Source of the DNA: Hungatella sp.
GTDB lineage: Bacteria > Bacillota > Clostridia > Lachnospirales > Lachnospiraceae
Assembly (NCBI GenBank): GCA_009712635.1
Contig: WASS01000020.1
Location: 815,208-879,207 of the forward strand
Reading direction: 5' to 3'
Length of the DNA stretch: 64,000 nt
The notes under the pieces are model-generated. The model ran no database searches. It had not been told where the DNA came from and was given only the letters and a program-made list of their open reading frames with translations. Positions 45,061 through 54,634 of the stretch are shown piece after piece (the stretch's first letter is position 1; every line of letters starts with the position of its first letter). A program made the translations under genes and the position numbers.

Positions 45061-45813
45061 TTAGATAGAATAATCTTTTGACGTCTCATCTTCGTTCATT
45101 ATATGGGAGAGAATAATTTTTTCATAATAGCTGCTGTCATTACCGGTAACTCTTGGACGAGGCAGCTGGATTTTTATATCCTGCCTGACTTTATGTTCAT
45201 CAATGATTATGACACGATCAGCCAGTTTCACTGCTTCCCCAACATCGTGGGTTACAATAATTGCAGTGAATCCAAGTTCTTTCCATAGTTTTTCAATAAG
45301 CTGCTGCATATCCAGCCTTGTGAGCGCATCTAATGCCCCTAGCGGTTCATCAAGAAGAAGTACCTTCGGCTGACCGGCAAGAGCTCTTGCCAGTGAAACA
45401 CGCTGCCTCTGACCTCCACTTAATACATGGGGCCAGCAGTCACTCTTATCCATTAGTCCCACACTGCTTAAAGCCCTTTGGGTTAATTCCTGGTCATGCC
45501 CGTAACTTCCAAGGCGGACGTTTTCTGACACTTTTTTCCAGGGAAGAAGCCTTGGTTCCTGAAACACAAACCGAATATTGCTGTCCACTCCTGTTTTTGC
45601 CACACCATTGACTGTAATACTCCCGTTAGAAGGAACTTCCAGACCTTCAACGAGCCGTAAAAGCGTACTTTTTCCACATCCGCTTTTACCTACAACTGCG
45701 ACAAATTCTCCTGGTTTTATCTCTAAATTAATGTCATTAAGGATCATTAAAGGTCCATAGTTTTTTGATAAATTCTCTATTTTAATTCCATATCCATTTT
45801 GTTTTTCTTCCAT
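45061..45813 (-). CDS. ABC transporter ATPase, sulfonate/taurine/nitrate type (SsuB-like)
   Basis: A 250-residue ABC ATPase of the SsuB/TauB/NrtD class. Walker A is GKSGCGKSTLL, the signature LSGGQRQRVSLARA and Walker B VLLLDEPLGALD. It works with the permease and binding protein encoded just upstream in the operon to import an organic anion. It is the last gene of the operon, 3 bases after the permease gene, and followed by a strong terminator. Confidence 0.92.
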   Translation of the reverse strand: MEEKQNGYGIKIENLSKNYGPLMILNDINLEIKPGEFVAVVGKSGCGKSTLLRLVEGLEVPSNGSITVNGVAKTGVDSNIRFVFQEPRLLPWKKVSENVRLGSYGHDQELTQRALSSVGLMDKSDCWPHVLSGGQRQRVSLARALAGQPKVLLLDEPLGALDALTRLDMQQLIEKLWKELGFTAIIVTHDVGEAVKLADRVIIIDEHKVRQDIKIQLPRPRVTGNDSSYYEKIILSHIMNEDETSKDYSI

Positions 45814-45816
45814 GTT

Positions 45817-46584
45817 TTATACTTCCCTCCAGCGAATGAGTTTCCGGTCCAGGAATCCTGCTGCTGCATCAGACAGTTTTCCCAGTATGGCATACAAAAT
45901 AATGGAAAGGAGTATCTTATCCATCTGCATCAACTCCCGTGCAGACATTGCCATATAACCGATTCCTGCATCAGTAGCAATCTGCTCCGAGGCAATCAGT
46001 AAAAGCCACATGGTTCCAAGGGATAGCTTAAAGCCGACTAATATGGAAGGAAGAGCTCCTGGCAGGATAATTTCAGTCAATATCTTAACTTTTGAAAGAC
46101 CGTAAACCCTGCCCATCTCCATCAGCCCTTTATCAATTGTTTTAATACCATGATAAGTATTGATGTAGATTGGAAAAAACACGCCGAAAGCAACCATATA
46201 AACTTTGACTCTTTCGCCTATTCCAAACCAGATAATCATTAATGATATGGCAGCAAGAACCGGAATTGTCCGAAGCATTTGAATGGTAGTGTTGAGCGTT
46301 AAGTCCAATCCACGATTTAATCCTGTCATAAATGCAAGCAAAAGTCCGATTAACCCGCCAAGTAAAAGTCCTTTTCCTGCACGTCCTGCACTGACCGTTA
46401 TGTATTCTAAAAGCTGGCCGTTTCCAATCATATCCACCGTACGTATTAGAACTTTATCGGGTGATGGCATCAGTGTATTATTCATGCCAGGCAGAGTTGT
46501 CAGATACCACAAAATAATGATCAGCGCCGGTATCAGCCAAGGGACCAGCGGCTTAAGTAGGTTTCCTGTCTTTTTCCAGTCCAT
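45817..46584 (-). CDS. ABC transporter permease (SsuC-like)
   Basis: A 255-residue inner-membrane permease of the BPD_transp_1 family with about six helices. The EAA loop reads MEMGRVYGLSKVKILTEIIL followed by PGALPSILVGFK, as in SsuC and TauC. ATG at 46584 has GGAG upstream. Part of the SsuABC-like importer at the end of the operon. Confidence 0.92.
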   Translation of the reverse strand: MDWKKTGNLLKPLVPWLIPALIIILWYLTTLPGMNNTLMPSPDKVLIRTVDMIGNGQLLEYITVSAGRAGKGLLLGGLIGLLLAFMTGLNRGLDLTLNTTIQMLRTIPVLAAISLMIIWFGIGERVKVYMVAFGVFFPIYINTYHGIKTIDKGLMEMGRVYGLSKVKILTEIILPGALPSILVGFKLSLGTMWLLLIASEQIATDAGIGYMAMSARELMQMDKILLSIILYAILGKLSDAAAGFLDRKLIRWREV

Positions 46585-46598
46585 ATGCACTCTCCGTT

Positions 46599-47627
46599 TT
46601 ATTTTAAATCTGCCAGCGCCTTCTTATATTTCTCATAAAATGTTTTTTCGTAGAATGATGACACGTCAACCTTTTGATCCAGTACATTCAGCTCATAAAG
46701 GGAATCTGCAATATTTTGTTCTGAATGTACCACCTGATCGTCAATTCCCACAAAATGATATAAATAGCCTCTGTCATCATAGGTTCTCTTTAAAAGATCA
46801 TAGGCCTCATCATACGTGTTTCCGGTTGGCTCCGCCTGAATTTTGGCCCACTCTTTCAGGTGATCCTCTGCCCATTCATAGCTCTTTTGCACTCTTGCAA
46901 AATAGTCTGCAATTGCCTCCACTTTTGCTTCATCTTTTAACACAACATCTGATATCTCAAAAGGAAAGTTACCGGACAGAATATTAATTGCTGAAGCGAT
47001 TGTAACTGCACCATTGGTTTTAGAAGCGTTAATGGAGTTTCCATAGCTGGCAAATGCATCTATCTGGCCTCCTGTTAAAGCGGTGACACCATCAGCCGTT
47101 GTTATTTCAACTGGTTCAATATCCTTCCAGGAAAGCCCTTCTTTTTTTAACATTTCATTCAGGAAATAATGAGCTGTTGTGTTTTTAATATAGCCCACCT
47201 TCTTTCCTTTCAAATCAGCAATTGACTTTATTCCCGATTTTTCCAGAGCAACCACTTCCTGATTCTGCGGACTGCTGCTGCTAATCAATACGATTTTAAA
47301 ATTACCGCCGTTCTGTGCCATGGATGCAGAAATGGGGGGAATTTCACTGCTGCCTGTAAAATCAATCTGATCAGCTGCCAATGCCTCCATGCAGAGATTC
47401 CCTCCCTGAAAAACAAAATATTCTACGTCATATCCTTTAAAATCATCCAGTCCTGCTGCCTTTAATAATGCTTCGTAGTTTTTCCACCCGGTAATTCCAT
47501 AGCGAAGGTGAATCTTTTCCGAGGATGCCGGTACGGATTCAGCTGAAGCAGCTTTGCAGCCAGTTAAACCTACTGCCAGCAAAGCCGTCATAACTCCCAA
47601 TAGTCCATTTCTAAGTCCCTGTTTCAT
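46599..47627 (-). CDS. ABC transporter substrate-binding lipoprotein (SsuA-like)
   Basis: A 342-residue lipoprotein: signal peptide with lipobox VGLTGC, then a periplasmic-binding-protein fold of the SsuA/TauA/NMT1 family (LRYGITGWKNYEAL, with GSSEIPPISASMAQNG). Binding proteins of this family capture alkane sulfonates, taurine, nitrate or thiamine precursors. Its place in a cysteine-controlled operon favours an organosulfur ligand, which is an inference. GGAGG precedes the ATG, which lies inside the end of the aminotransferase gene (17-base overlap). Confidence 0.9.
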   Translation of the reverse strand: MKQGLRNGLLGVMTALLAVGLTGCKAASAESVPASSEKIHLRYGITGWKNYEALLKAAGLDDFKGYDVEYFVFQGGNLCMEALAADQIDFTGSSEIPPISASMAQNGGNFKIVLISSSSPQNQEVVALEKSGIKSIADLKGKKVGYIKNTTAHYFLNEMLKKEGLSWKDIEPVEITTADGVTALTGGQIDAFASYGNSINASKTNGAVTIASAINILSGNFPFEISDVVLKDEAKVEAIADYFARVQKSYEWAEDHLKEWAKIQAEPTGNTYDEAYDLLKRTYDDRGYLYHFVGIDDQVVHSEQNIADSLYELNVLDQKVDVSSFYEKTFYEKYKKALADLK

Positions 47628-48735
47628 AATCGTTCTTCCTCCTGCCTGTTTGACTCTCCGCTATTGATTTCAGTACTTCAATTACTTTTTCGTTCTCTTC
47701 ATACGTCCCAACGGAGACGCGGATCCAGCCGTCAAGCCCAAACTCACCGGCATTTCTCACAATAATTCCATTTTGCAAAAACGTATTATCTACTGGCTCT
47801 TTTCCTGTCTGAATGAGTAAAAAATTTCCGTTTGACCGAATATAGGGAAATCCCATTTTCTCTAACTCTGTATAATACAGATTGAGACCTTTTCTGTTAT
47901 TTTCCAGTACAGAATTTTTAAACGCCTCATCATCAAGGCTTACCTCTGCCGCCTTCTGCGCGGAAAAATTCACATTGATGGGACTTCTTACCCTGTTGAT
48001 CCGTTCAATTAATTCCTTGTCTCCAATTCCGTATCCGATACGAAAGGATGCCAGGCCATACAGTTTTGAAAACGTGCGGAGCAGGATTATATTTTTATGC
48101 TCCTTAATTAGATCAACGGTATTAAAATAAGGTTCTTCGGTAAAATCGATATAAGCCTCATCAAGTACAATCAGTACATGCTTTGGAACCCTGTCAATAA
48201 AATCGTTCAGCTGATCTTCCCCTAAAATGGTTCCCGTTGGATTATTGGGATTACATATCCAGATGATCTTGGTTCTTTCACTGATGTTTTCTAAAATCCG
48301 GTCTGTGTCAATGGTAAAATCCTTTAAAGGTACCATAACAGGCGTTCCATTCATCTGCAGCGTAACATTACGATACCAGCCAAAGGATGGATCTGGTATT
48401 ACAGACTCCTCCCCTTCTCCCAGAAACGCATGTGCTGCCAGTGAAATCAGTTCAAAAGAGCCGTTTCCAAAAATCAGATTCTCAGATGACACATGATGAA
48501 GAGCGCTTAACCGTTCTCTTAATATGGTGCAGTTGGGGTCCGGATAAAAAGCATACTGGCTGTTCAGCTCATTTAATACTGCTCCCACTCTGGCAGAACA
48601 GCCCATACGGTTTTCATTACCGGCAAGTTTTATAACCTGACTAAGGTCATACTCCCTTTTTATTGATTCCAGTGACTTAGCAGCCTGATATGGAGCTATT
48701 TTATCCACTCCGGACCGTTCCCTAACCATTGGCAT
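47611..48735 (-). CDS. HisC-like PLP aminotransferase
   Basis: A 374-residue fold-type I aminotransferase, nearest in pattern to histidinol-phosphate aminotransferases (HisC). It has LAGNENRMGCS near the N terminus, the PLP motifs IWICNPNNPTG and DEAYIDF, the Schiff-base Lys in LRTFSKLYGLASFRIGYG, and the C-terminal Arg in WIRVSVGTY. HisC-like enzymes often act on other amino acids. It is not in a histidine operon. In this setting it may transaminate a sulfur-containing amino acid. Start at 48735 follows GGAGGGGG and overlaps the upstream gene; 48729 is an alternative. Confidence 0.88.
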   Translation of the reverse strand: MPMVRERSGVDKIAPYQAAKSLESIKREYDLSQVIKLAGNENRMGCSARVGAVLNELNSQYAFYPDPNCTILRERLSALHHVSSENLIFGNGSFELISLAAHAFLGEGEESVIPDPSFGWYRNVTLQMNGTPVMVPLKDFTIDTDRILENISERTKIIWICNPNNPTGTILGEDQLNDFIDRVPKHVLIVLDEAYIDFTEEPYFNTVDLIKEHKNIILLRTFSKLYGLASFRIGYGIGDKELIERINRVRSPINVNFSAQKAAEVSLDDEAFKNSVLENNRKGLNLYYTELEKMGFPYIRSNGNFLLIQTGKEPVDNTFLQNGIIVRNAGEFGLDGWIRVSVGTYEENEKVIEVLKSIAESQTGRRKNDYETGT

Positions 48736-49831
48736 ATGCCCCCTCCCTTCCATACTTTACATATCCGTCAGCCTGATAGGCTGCATCTATCAGTGCCCGT
48801 TCATCCTCATAATCTGCCAGTATACGAATGTCTCCAAATAACTCATATATTCTGTCCGATATGATCTGCAGCTTCTCTTCGGTCTGTTCGTATATGCCGA
48901 TTTCTTCCAGGGTGAATGCAACCTTTAATTCCTGGAATCTTGATACAATTTCAGCAATTTCAGCCTCACTCTTTCGTTCCAGTATGGCCTGCATGATAAG
49001 CCCAAACGCCACCAATTCCCCATGCAGCGTATCTCTGGTCTCTTTAATGATACGGGATGAGTGGTAAAATGGATGGGCAAATCCTGAAAATGCTTTTTCT
49101 CCCACATAGCTTCCTACATTTCCTGCAAGAAAGATGATTGCATCTACAGTCTTAACGGTGTAATCATCAATGATATTTTCCTCTGCATTTTTTATTACTA
49201 CTGTTCCGTATTCTTTCAAAAACTCAAATGCCAGCCGCGCAGTATTAATGGAATTTATGTTGGAAAAGTCAAGGATTTTGCTGTCATAAGAAACTGTTGT
49301 CTCATACCATTTTGCAAGGGTATCAACAATGCCAGCCCTTAAATACCGGCTGGGGGCACGGGCTAAAATATTTGTATCTGCAATTACTGCTTTGGGGGAA
49401 TGATTATTACGCCAGAACTGATCAAAATTACCTTCGTCTGTATAAAGAACAGATAACGCTGCCCAGGCTGCACAGGTGGCAGCAATTGTGGGGACTGATA
49501 TAACTGGTATATTGGCCAGGTCTCCGGCAGCTTTTGTTACATCCATGACTTTACCGCCGCCTATGGCTATGAATACTGATATATCGTTTTCTTTTGCCAG
49601 TTCTGCCAGCTCACCTGCTTTTTCCAGAGTGGGATATCCTTCAAACAAATACTCTGTCAGGTCAATGGTTTGTGACTCCAGGCTTTCCGTCACAGCTTCC
49701 TTCGTAACCTCTCTGGCAGTTTTCGACCAGATAATAAGTGCCTGCTTTCCATATTCTGAGACATAAGAGCCAAGGAATTCTATGGCGCCGGGTTCACTTA
49801 TATAAATATCAGGGGTTTTAATCTGCAGCAT
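48722..49831 (-). CDS. Iron-containing (GldA-like) alcohol/glycerol dehydrogenase family protein
   Basis: A 369-residue member of the glycerol-dehydrogenase family. The NAD motif is AIGGGKVMDVTKA, and PVISVPTIAATCAAW binds the nucleotide. The metal ligands are visible as Asp in AGIVDTLAKW, His in FAHPFYHSS and His in DTLHGELVAFG. It should oxidise or reduce an alcohol/carbonyl pair with NAD(H). With the aminotransferase it could turn an amino acid into an oxo- then hydroxy-acid or the reverse. The substrate is unknown. AAAGGAG precedes the start. Confidence 0.88.
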   Translation of the reverse strand: MLQIKTPDIYISEPGAIEFLGSYVSEYGKQALIIWSKTAREVTKEAVTESLESQTIDLTEYLFEGYPTLEKAGELAELAKENDISVFIAIGGGKVMDVTKAAGDLANIPVISVPTIAATCAAWAALSVLYTDEGNFDQFWRNNHSPKAVIADTNILARAPSRYLRAGIVDTLAKWYETTVSYDSKILDFSNINSINTARLAFEFLKEYGTVVIKNAEENIIDDYTVKTVDAIIFLAGNVGSYVGEKAFSGFAHPFYHSSRIIKETRDTLHGELVAFGLIMQAILERKSEAEIAEIVSRFQELKVAFTLEEIGIYEQTEEKLQIISDRIYELFGDIRILADYEDERALIDAAYQADGYVKYGREGAYANG

Positions 49832-49869
49832 TTATATCTCCTTTCTTTCGGCAGGTACTTTTCCCGCCA

Positions 49870-50625
49870 CTATATGGAATAAGTGGGTTCCAGTGAAATG
49901 ATTCTGGATAAAAACTGTTTTGTCCTCTCTTCTTTTGGGTTTGTAAAGATTTCCTCTGGAGGCCCTTCTTCTACTACAACACCGCCATCCATAAAGATCA
50001 CCTTGTCAGCCACCTCCTGAGCAAACGACATTTCATGAGTCACCACGATCATGGTTATTCCCTTTTCAGCCACTTTCTTAATAATCTCAAGTGTCTCCCC
50101 CACAAGCTCCGGGTCAAGGGCGGATGTGGGCTCGTCAAAGAGAATTACTTCCGGATCAAGGACAAATGCCCTGGCGATTCCAACACGCTGCTGCTGGCCT
50201 CCGGAAAGCTGGGAAGGATAATAATCATATTTATCTGACAGCCCTACCCAGTTTAACGCTTCCTTTGCCCGCTTCTGTGCAATCTCCTTTGGTATACGTC
50301 TGGCAGTTACCAGCCCTTCCATTACATTTTCAATTGCGGTTTTATTTGCAAATAAATTGTAGTTTTGAAAAACAAAGGAAGTTTTTCTTCTTATGGCAAG
50401 AATCTCTTTTTTTGAGGCTTTTTTAAAATCAACCTGGATATCTCCCACAGTAAGTTCCCCGCTGTCAGCGTTCTCAAGAAAATTAATACAGCGCAGCAGT
50501 GTGGTTTTCCCGGAACCACTTGGTCCCAGGATTACTACCACCTCACCATCTTTTACCTCAACAGAAACATCCTTTAGAACTTCCAGTTTGCCAAATACTT
50601 TTTTTACATGCTTCACTTCAATCAT
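49870..50625 (-). CDS. Polar amino acid/cystine ABC transporter ATPase (TcyN-like)
   Basis: A 251-residue ATPase of the polar amino acid uptake family. Walker [12 protein letters not shown], signature [14 protein letters not shown], Walker [13 protein letters not shown]. The profile ([20 protein letters not shown]) matches TcyN/TcyC-type cystine importers. It overlaps the permease gene by 8 bases. With two permeases and one binding protein it makes a complete importer. Confidence 0.92.
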   Translation of the reverse strand: MIEVKHVKKVFGKLEVLKDVSVEVKDGEVVVILGPSGSGKTTLLRCINFLENADSGELTVGDIQVDFKKASKKEILAIRRKTSFVFQNYNLFANKTAIENVMEGLVTARRIPKEIAQKRAKEALNWVGLSDKYDYYPSQLSGGQQQRVGIARAFVLDPEVILFDEPTSALDPELVGETLEIIKKVAEKGITMIVVTHEMSFAQEVADKVIFMDGGVVVEEGPPEEIFTNPKEERTKQFLSRIISLEPTYSI

Positions 50626-51328
50626 AAAGATTCCTCCTGAATCTTCCGGTATGCTTTCTCAATATTTTTGCTAAATATTCAATCATAACTGTAAATATCC
50701 AGTATATCAGCGCAGCAGCCACATATCCCTCAAAAAACGAATAGGTTCTTGAGCTTGGAATGGTAGCTCCTGCAACGATTTCAATAATCCCGATTGCCAT
50801 GACTACGGAAGATGCCTTAATTAACCCAACCACATGATTGGTAAGCATTGGAATTGCAACGGGTATCATCTGGGGAAGGACAATCCGGTAAATCGTCTGT
50901 ATCTTTGTCAGACCTACCGAATATCCAGCTTCATCCTGCCCTTTGTCGATGGATAGCAGAGCCCCTCTTATGGCTTCTGATACGGAACATATTGCCGTCA
51001 GACTGAGGGCGAATATTCCGATCCAGATCTGATCTACATCTGCAATTGTTCCTTTTAAATGCAGGAATGCTGCCAAATCATTATATTTCATCATAAAAAT
51101 CAAATTGTATATCATTAGTGCTACGATAATTGGAACTCCCTGATATACCGTAATCACGATAGCAAGAATTTTACAAAGCACCGGCACTTTATAAACTCGT
51201 ATCAGGGCTGCCACCGTTCCAAGTACCAGACCCACGCTAAGGGGAATAAACACCAGGCGCAGAGTATTGGGAAAATATTTCATTCCGTAAATAAAACTTT
51301 CCAAAAAGTTATTTATGTTGAAATCCAT
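50618..51328 (-). CDS. Polar amino acid ABC transporter permease (TcyM-like)
   Basis: A 236-residue permease with about five helices and the conserved loop [20 protein letters not shown] followed by [11 protein letters not shown]. It pairs with the second permease encoded just upstream. The start has GAGGGG upstream and overlaps the previous gene by 16 bases, so translation is coupled. Confidence 0.9.
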   Translation of the reverse strand: MDFNINNFLESFIYGMKYFPNTLRLVFIPLSVGLVLGTVAALIRVYKVPVLCKILAIVITVYQGVPIIVALMIYNLIFMMKYNDLAAFLHLKGTIADVDQIWIGIFALSLTAICSVSEAIRGALLSIDKGQDEAGYSVGLTKIQTIYRIVLPQMIPVAIPMLTNHVVGLIKASSVVMAIGIIEIVAGATIPSSRTYSFFEGYVAAALIYWIFTVMIEYLAKILRKHTGRFRRNLYD

Positions 51329-52047
51329 GGAATCCCCTCTTTTCCGCCTGTTTTTCTTCCATTTGTGTAATCCAGCCTTTTGTTTAAATACCAGAACAAA
51401 AGCCGGACCGCCAGACTGATTATGATATAAATGATTACATCAAACACATACGCTTCCAAAACATGCTTCGTGGCTGATCCGATTGTTTTAGCCCTTCCCA
51501 TAATATCTGTGACACCGATTAAAAAAACCAGTGAAGATCCCTGAAACAATCCCACCAGATCTGAACCAAAGGGCGGCAGGGCGACCCGTATCATCTGAGG
51601 CAGTATAATTCTTATAAATGTCTGATAATGAGTCAGACCTACACTGAGACCAGCTTCAGTCTGACCATAGGGGATTGACGTTACCGCACTGTAAAAAATT
51701 ACAGAAAGAAATGCTCCCTGGTTTAAAATAAACGTCACATAAGCAAACACAACTGCACTCCAGTCCCGGTTGATACTGGTACCCAAAAGGGGATCAATGA
51801 TAGCGGGCAGACCGTAGTAAATAAGCATCAGCTGAACCAGCATGGGGGTGCCCCGCATAAAAGAAATATAGACCTTACTGATCTGATAAAGCACCCGTAC
51901 TTTCTTAATCTGGATCAGCACAATGAATACCGCCAAAAGGACTCCGAAGAAGGTCGCATAAAATACAATGGAAAAGGTCACAGTCAGATATGGAAGTATT
52001 TTAGGAATATTTTCAAAAAAGCGGCTCCATTCAAACAGTTTCCCCAT
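51313..52047 (-). CDS. Polar amino acid ABC transporter permease (TcyL-like)
   Basis: A 244-residue permease of the HisM/GlnP family. The conserved loop TEAGLSVGLTHYQTFIRIIL is followed by PQMIRVALPP, and FMRGTPMLVQLMLIYYGLP near the N terminus is typical of cystine and glutamine importers. It lies 5 bases after the binding-protein gene and overlaps the next permease. Confidence 0.9.
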   Translation of the reverse strand: MGKLFEWSRFFENIPKILPYLTVTFSIVFYATFFGVLLAVFIVLIQIKKVRVLYQISKVYISFMRGTPMLVQLMLIYYGLPAIIDPLLGTSINRDWSAVVFAYVTFILNQGAFLSVIFYSAVTSIPYGQTEAGLSVGLTHYQTFIRIILPQMIRVALPPFGSDLVGLFQGSSLVFLIGVTDIMGRAKTIGSATKHVLEAYVFDVIIYIIISLAVRLLFWYLNKRLDYTNGRKTGGKEGIPWIST

Positions 52048-52052
52048 ATCTC

Positions 52053-52871
52053 TTACTCACTTTCTGTATAATCACCGCCGATTACATCTATGGATAACTG
52101 TTTTAGTTTTCCGTCTTTCTTTAACTGCTTTAATGCCCCGTCAACTGCTCCCTGCAATTCGGTGTCTTTTTTGGAAAAAACAAAATATGTAGAAGAAGTC
52201 TGAACGGGATCACCTGTTACTTTAAGAGCTGTTTTTCCATAATTTTTATTTAACTTATCTGCATCCCTCTTTGTCATAACTGTAGCATCCCATACTCCGT
52301 TTAACAGTCCGGTTATGGTCTCTTCATCTGTGGAGTTATTGACATATTCAATCTTTATGGGATTATCCTTATGATCCTTATTATAAGTCTCCAGTATGTA
52401 GGAAGTGTTGGAGCCGGCAGAGCTCTTTACCTTTTTCCCCTGTAAATCATCAAGTGACTTGATATCCGGATGATTCTCAGCCACAGTGATGTATGTGACA
52501 TAGGTGGTGTAAGGCTCCTTTCCAAAGAGATACTTCTCATCCCGCTCCTTATTCCACTCATATTGATGGGCTGCAAGATCGATTTTTCCTGCATCAAGAG
52601 ATATCAGCACATTGGCGAAATCTGATGTTTTATATTCAAATTCATACTGGGGAAGCAGATCATCCACTGCTTTTAATACTTCATATTCATAGCCTGCAAG
52701 ATTTCCTTTGTCATCAAGATAGCAATAAGGCTCGTAGGAATTACCTGTTCCCACCACGATCTTTTTTACTTTGCTCTCAGATGCCGCTTCCTTTTTTCCG
52801 CACCCGGCAAGTGCTGCCACACTTAATATGGTAAGCATCGATACTGCCACAACATATTTCTTTCTTTTCAT
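52053..52871 (-). CDS. Amino-acid/cystine-type solute-binding lipoprotein (TcyJ/K-like)
   Basis: A 272-residue family 3 solute-binding lipoprotein. The lipobox ALAGC follows a signal peptide. NSYEPYCYLDDKGNLAGYEY is the family start, and DLAAHQYEWNKERDEKYLF resembles cystine binders (the segment NQIxxTxER in other members). The likely ligand is cystine or an S-substituted cysteine, judged from the family pattern and operon. ATG at 52871 has GAGGAC upstream. The first gene of a binding protein, two-permease and ATPase set. Confidence 0.88.
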   Translation of the reverse strand: MKRKKYVVAVSMLTILSVAALAGCGKKEAASESKVKKIVVGTGNSYEPYCYLDDKGNLAGYEYEVLKAVDDLLPQYEFEYKTSDFANVLISLDAGKIDLAAHQYEWNKERDEKYLFGKEPYTTYVTYITVAENHPDIKSLDDLQGKKVKSSAGSNTSYILETYNKDHKDNPIKIEYVNNSTDEETITGLLNGVWDATVMTKRDADKLNKNYGKTALKVTGDPVQTSSTYFVFSKKDTELQGAVDGALKQLKKDGKLKQLSIDVIGGDYTESE

Positions 52872-52896
52872 AATTGTCCTCATCCTTTCTTACTGC

Positions 52897-53313
52897 TCAT
52901 TGTTTTGCGATGCCTTTTAAGGTCTGATGATGATCGGATCTGTAAAAATAAAGGGTTATTTTATCCAGAACCTCTTCTAAGTTTCCTGATATTTCAAATG
53001 TACTGATCGTCTTTTTTTCAAATTGCTTCTGTATGGGAAACCCTATTTTTTTACACACAATACATCTGCAGTCTGAAAGGAGATCCACTTTCAGACTGAC
53101 AGCTCCTGATCCATGACAGCCGCCTCCCCCGCCGCTGCAGCTCTGGCTGCCACAACCAGAAACATCTTCCAGTCCCTCCGGTACGCTTCTTTCTTCCAAC
53201 AGCGTCCATACTCCATCTTCATTTACTTCATAGATCAGAAATCGCTGCGCCGCTCCAAAATTTAAATTGATCTGTTCACCATCTTCTGAGGCTGCTGCAA
53301 TTTTATAGGACAT
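52897..53313 (-). CDS. NifX/NafY-type cofactor-binding domain protein with Cys/Gly-rich insert
   Basis: A 138-residue protein of the dinitrogenase iron-molybdenum cofactor family (NifX, NafY, C terminus of NifB). The N terminus (YKIAAASEDGEQINLNFG) resembles the other NifX-like protein of the operon. A glycine-cysteine-rich loop around residues 56-70 (CGSQSCSGGGGGC) and further cysteines in LLSDCRCIVCKK could hold a metal cluster. Such proteins carry NifB-co or cluster precursors between maturation proteins. GGGGAGG precedes the ATG at 53313. It lies directly after the second DK pair. Confidence 0.82.
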   Translation of the reverse strand: MSYKIAAASEDGEQINLNFGAAQRFLIYEVNEDGVWTLLEERSVPEGLEDVSGCGSQSCSGGGGGCHGSGAVSLKVDLLSDCRCIVCKKIGFPIQKQFEKKTISTFEISGNLEEVLDKITLYFYRSDHHQTLKGIAKQ

Positions 53314-53335
53314 ATCATTTCCTCCCCTTCTTAAA

Positions 53336-54634
53336 CTAGTTGAATCTTGTTTTTGCAACGGAATAGATATCCTCAATGAGTTTAAGACCGCCTTCATATC
53401 CTGCGTAATAGCTGTTCATGATCAAGCGTTCATTTACCGGCCATGATACATTTAAAAAATGAGCATTGGTCTGCTTTGCGACTTCCTTTTCCCAATGCCC
53501 CCCTAAAATCAGGGGGTATCCATGATAGTCATGGGCTTTAATTTCATTGTGAATGTTAAATCCATCGGTATCAAAGCTGACTTCTGCCTCTATGATGTAA
53601 TTTAAATCTTTGAAATAGGAGCGGACCTTTTCCTGATACTCCCTGGGTGTATCATCTACAACAAACTGCTTAGCCGGGAAAAGCCCCAGGTCATTAACCA
53701 GAAATTTTGTTATTCCCAGCGCATACTGGGCATCTGCTACTACGGTAAACTGTTTTGACATGACTCTGGTTTCCAGGAACAGATCTGCATAGCGTTCAAT
53801 GTAGTAATAGTAAGACGACTCTTCCTCTGATATAACTGCTTCCACTTTTTCTTCCGGCACTCCCGCATATGTTCCGATTTCACGTAAGAATTTACTGGTT
53901 TCAAATGCACCAATTGGAAGGGTTGGATAATGCAGATATGGAATTCCAAGCTTTTGCTCCATCTTCTTCATATTGGTAAGCCCCACCCATGGAGAGATCA
54001 GTAAGTTAAACTCAGCCGCAGGAATCTTTTTGATATTCTCAATTCCCCGATTGTATCCGAATATAATGTTGGGGGTTAATCCCAGCTTTTTCACCAGACG
54101 TTCCAGTTCCTTATAATTTCCATGCCAGAACTCATCCTGATAAGGAACGTCTGCCCAGATATTAACAAGGCCCTTAATCCTGATCTTAGATGGTTCTAAA
54201 TACTGTTCCGTCAGCGCATCAATGACCTGTTCATGACCCTTGTAGTTATTGCCCTTAAATCCGGCAGTTAAGGCATATATCACAGGCTTTTCTTCCTCCT
54301 TGAATCCAGATACCACTTCCTCTGTGTTATCTCCCACAATCTCCGGAATGCAGCCGGTTAATACCACATATAAGTCTGCATCAATCACTTCAAGGGAGTG
54401 GCGGATGGTCGATTCCAGCTTCTTTACTCCGCCAAAGACCACATCCCGCTCATTAATGCTGGTACAGGGGTAAATATTAGGAGAGAAATATCCGGAGCTT
54501 CCGGTGGAACCTGATAGCTTTTGGGCACAGCCGGGTCCTGAATGAAGAACAGGAATTGCTCTTTCTATTGCCTGAACTGTCTGCATTGCACTCATTGCAC
54601 ATTTATATCTTTGTTTATCCAGAATTTTTGCCAT
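53336..54634 (-). CDS. Nitrogenase-like component 1, beta-type subunit (NifK-like), pair 2
   Basis: A 432-residue NifK/BchB-superfamily protein. The three P-cluster-type cysteines are C12 (RYKCAMS), C36 (HSGPGCAQK) and C95 (LTGCIPEIVGDN). It lacks the long N-terminal extension of true NifK. It should dimerise with the adjacent alpha-type subunit and receive electrons from the NifH-like protein. The ATG at 54634 shares a base with the stop of the alpha gene (TGATG), with AGAGGAGG upstream, so production is coupled. Not a fixation-type nitrogenase by the partner's active-site residues. Confidence 0.86.
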   Translation of the reverse strand: MAKILDKQRYKCAMSAMQTVQAIERAIPVLHSGPGCAQKLSGSTGSSGYFSPNIYPCTSINERDVVFGGVKKLESTIRHSLEVIDADLYVVLTGCIPEIVGDNTEEVVSGFKEEEKPVIYALTAGFKGNNYKGHEQVIDALTEQYLEPSKIRIKGLVNIWADVPYQDEFWHGNYKELERLVKKLGLTPNIIFGYNRGIENIKKIPAAEFNLLISPWVGLTNMKKMEQKLGIPYLHYPTLPIGAFETSKFLREIGTYAGVPEEKVEAVISEEESSYYYYIERYADLFLETRVMSKQFTVVADAQYALGITKFLVNDLGLFPAKQFVVDDTPREYQEKVRSYFKDLNYIIEAEVSFDTDGFNIHNEIKAHDYHGYPLILGGHWEKEVAKQTNAHFLNVSWPVNERLIMNSYYAGYEGGLKLIEDIYSVAKTRFN

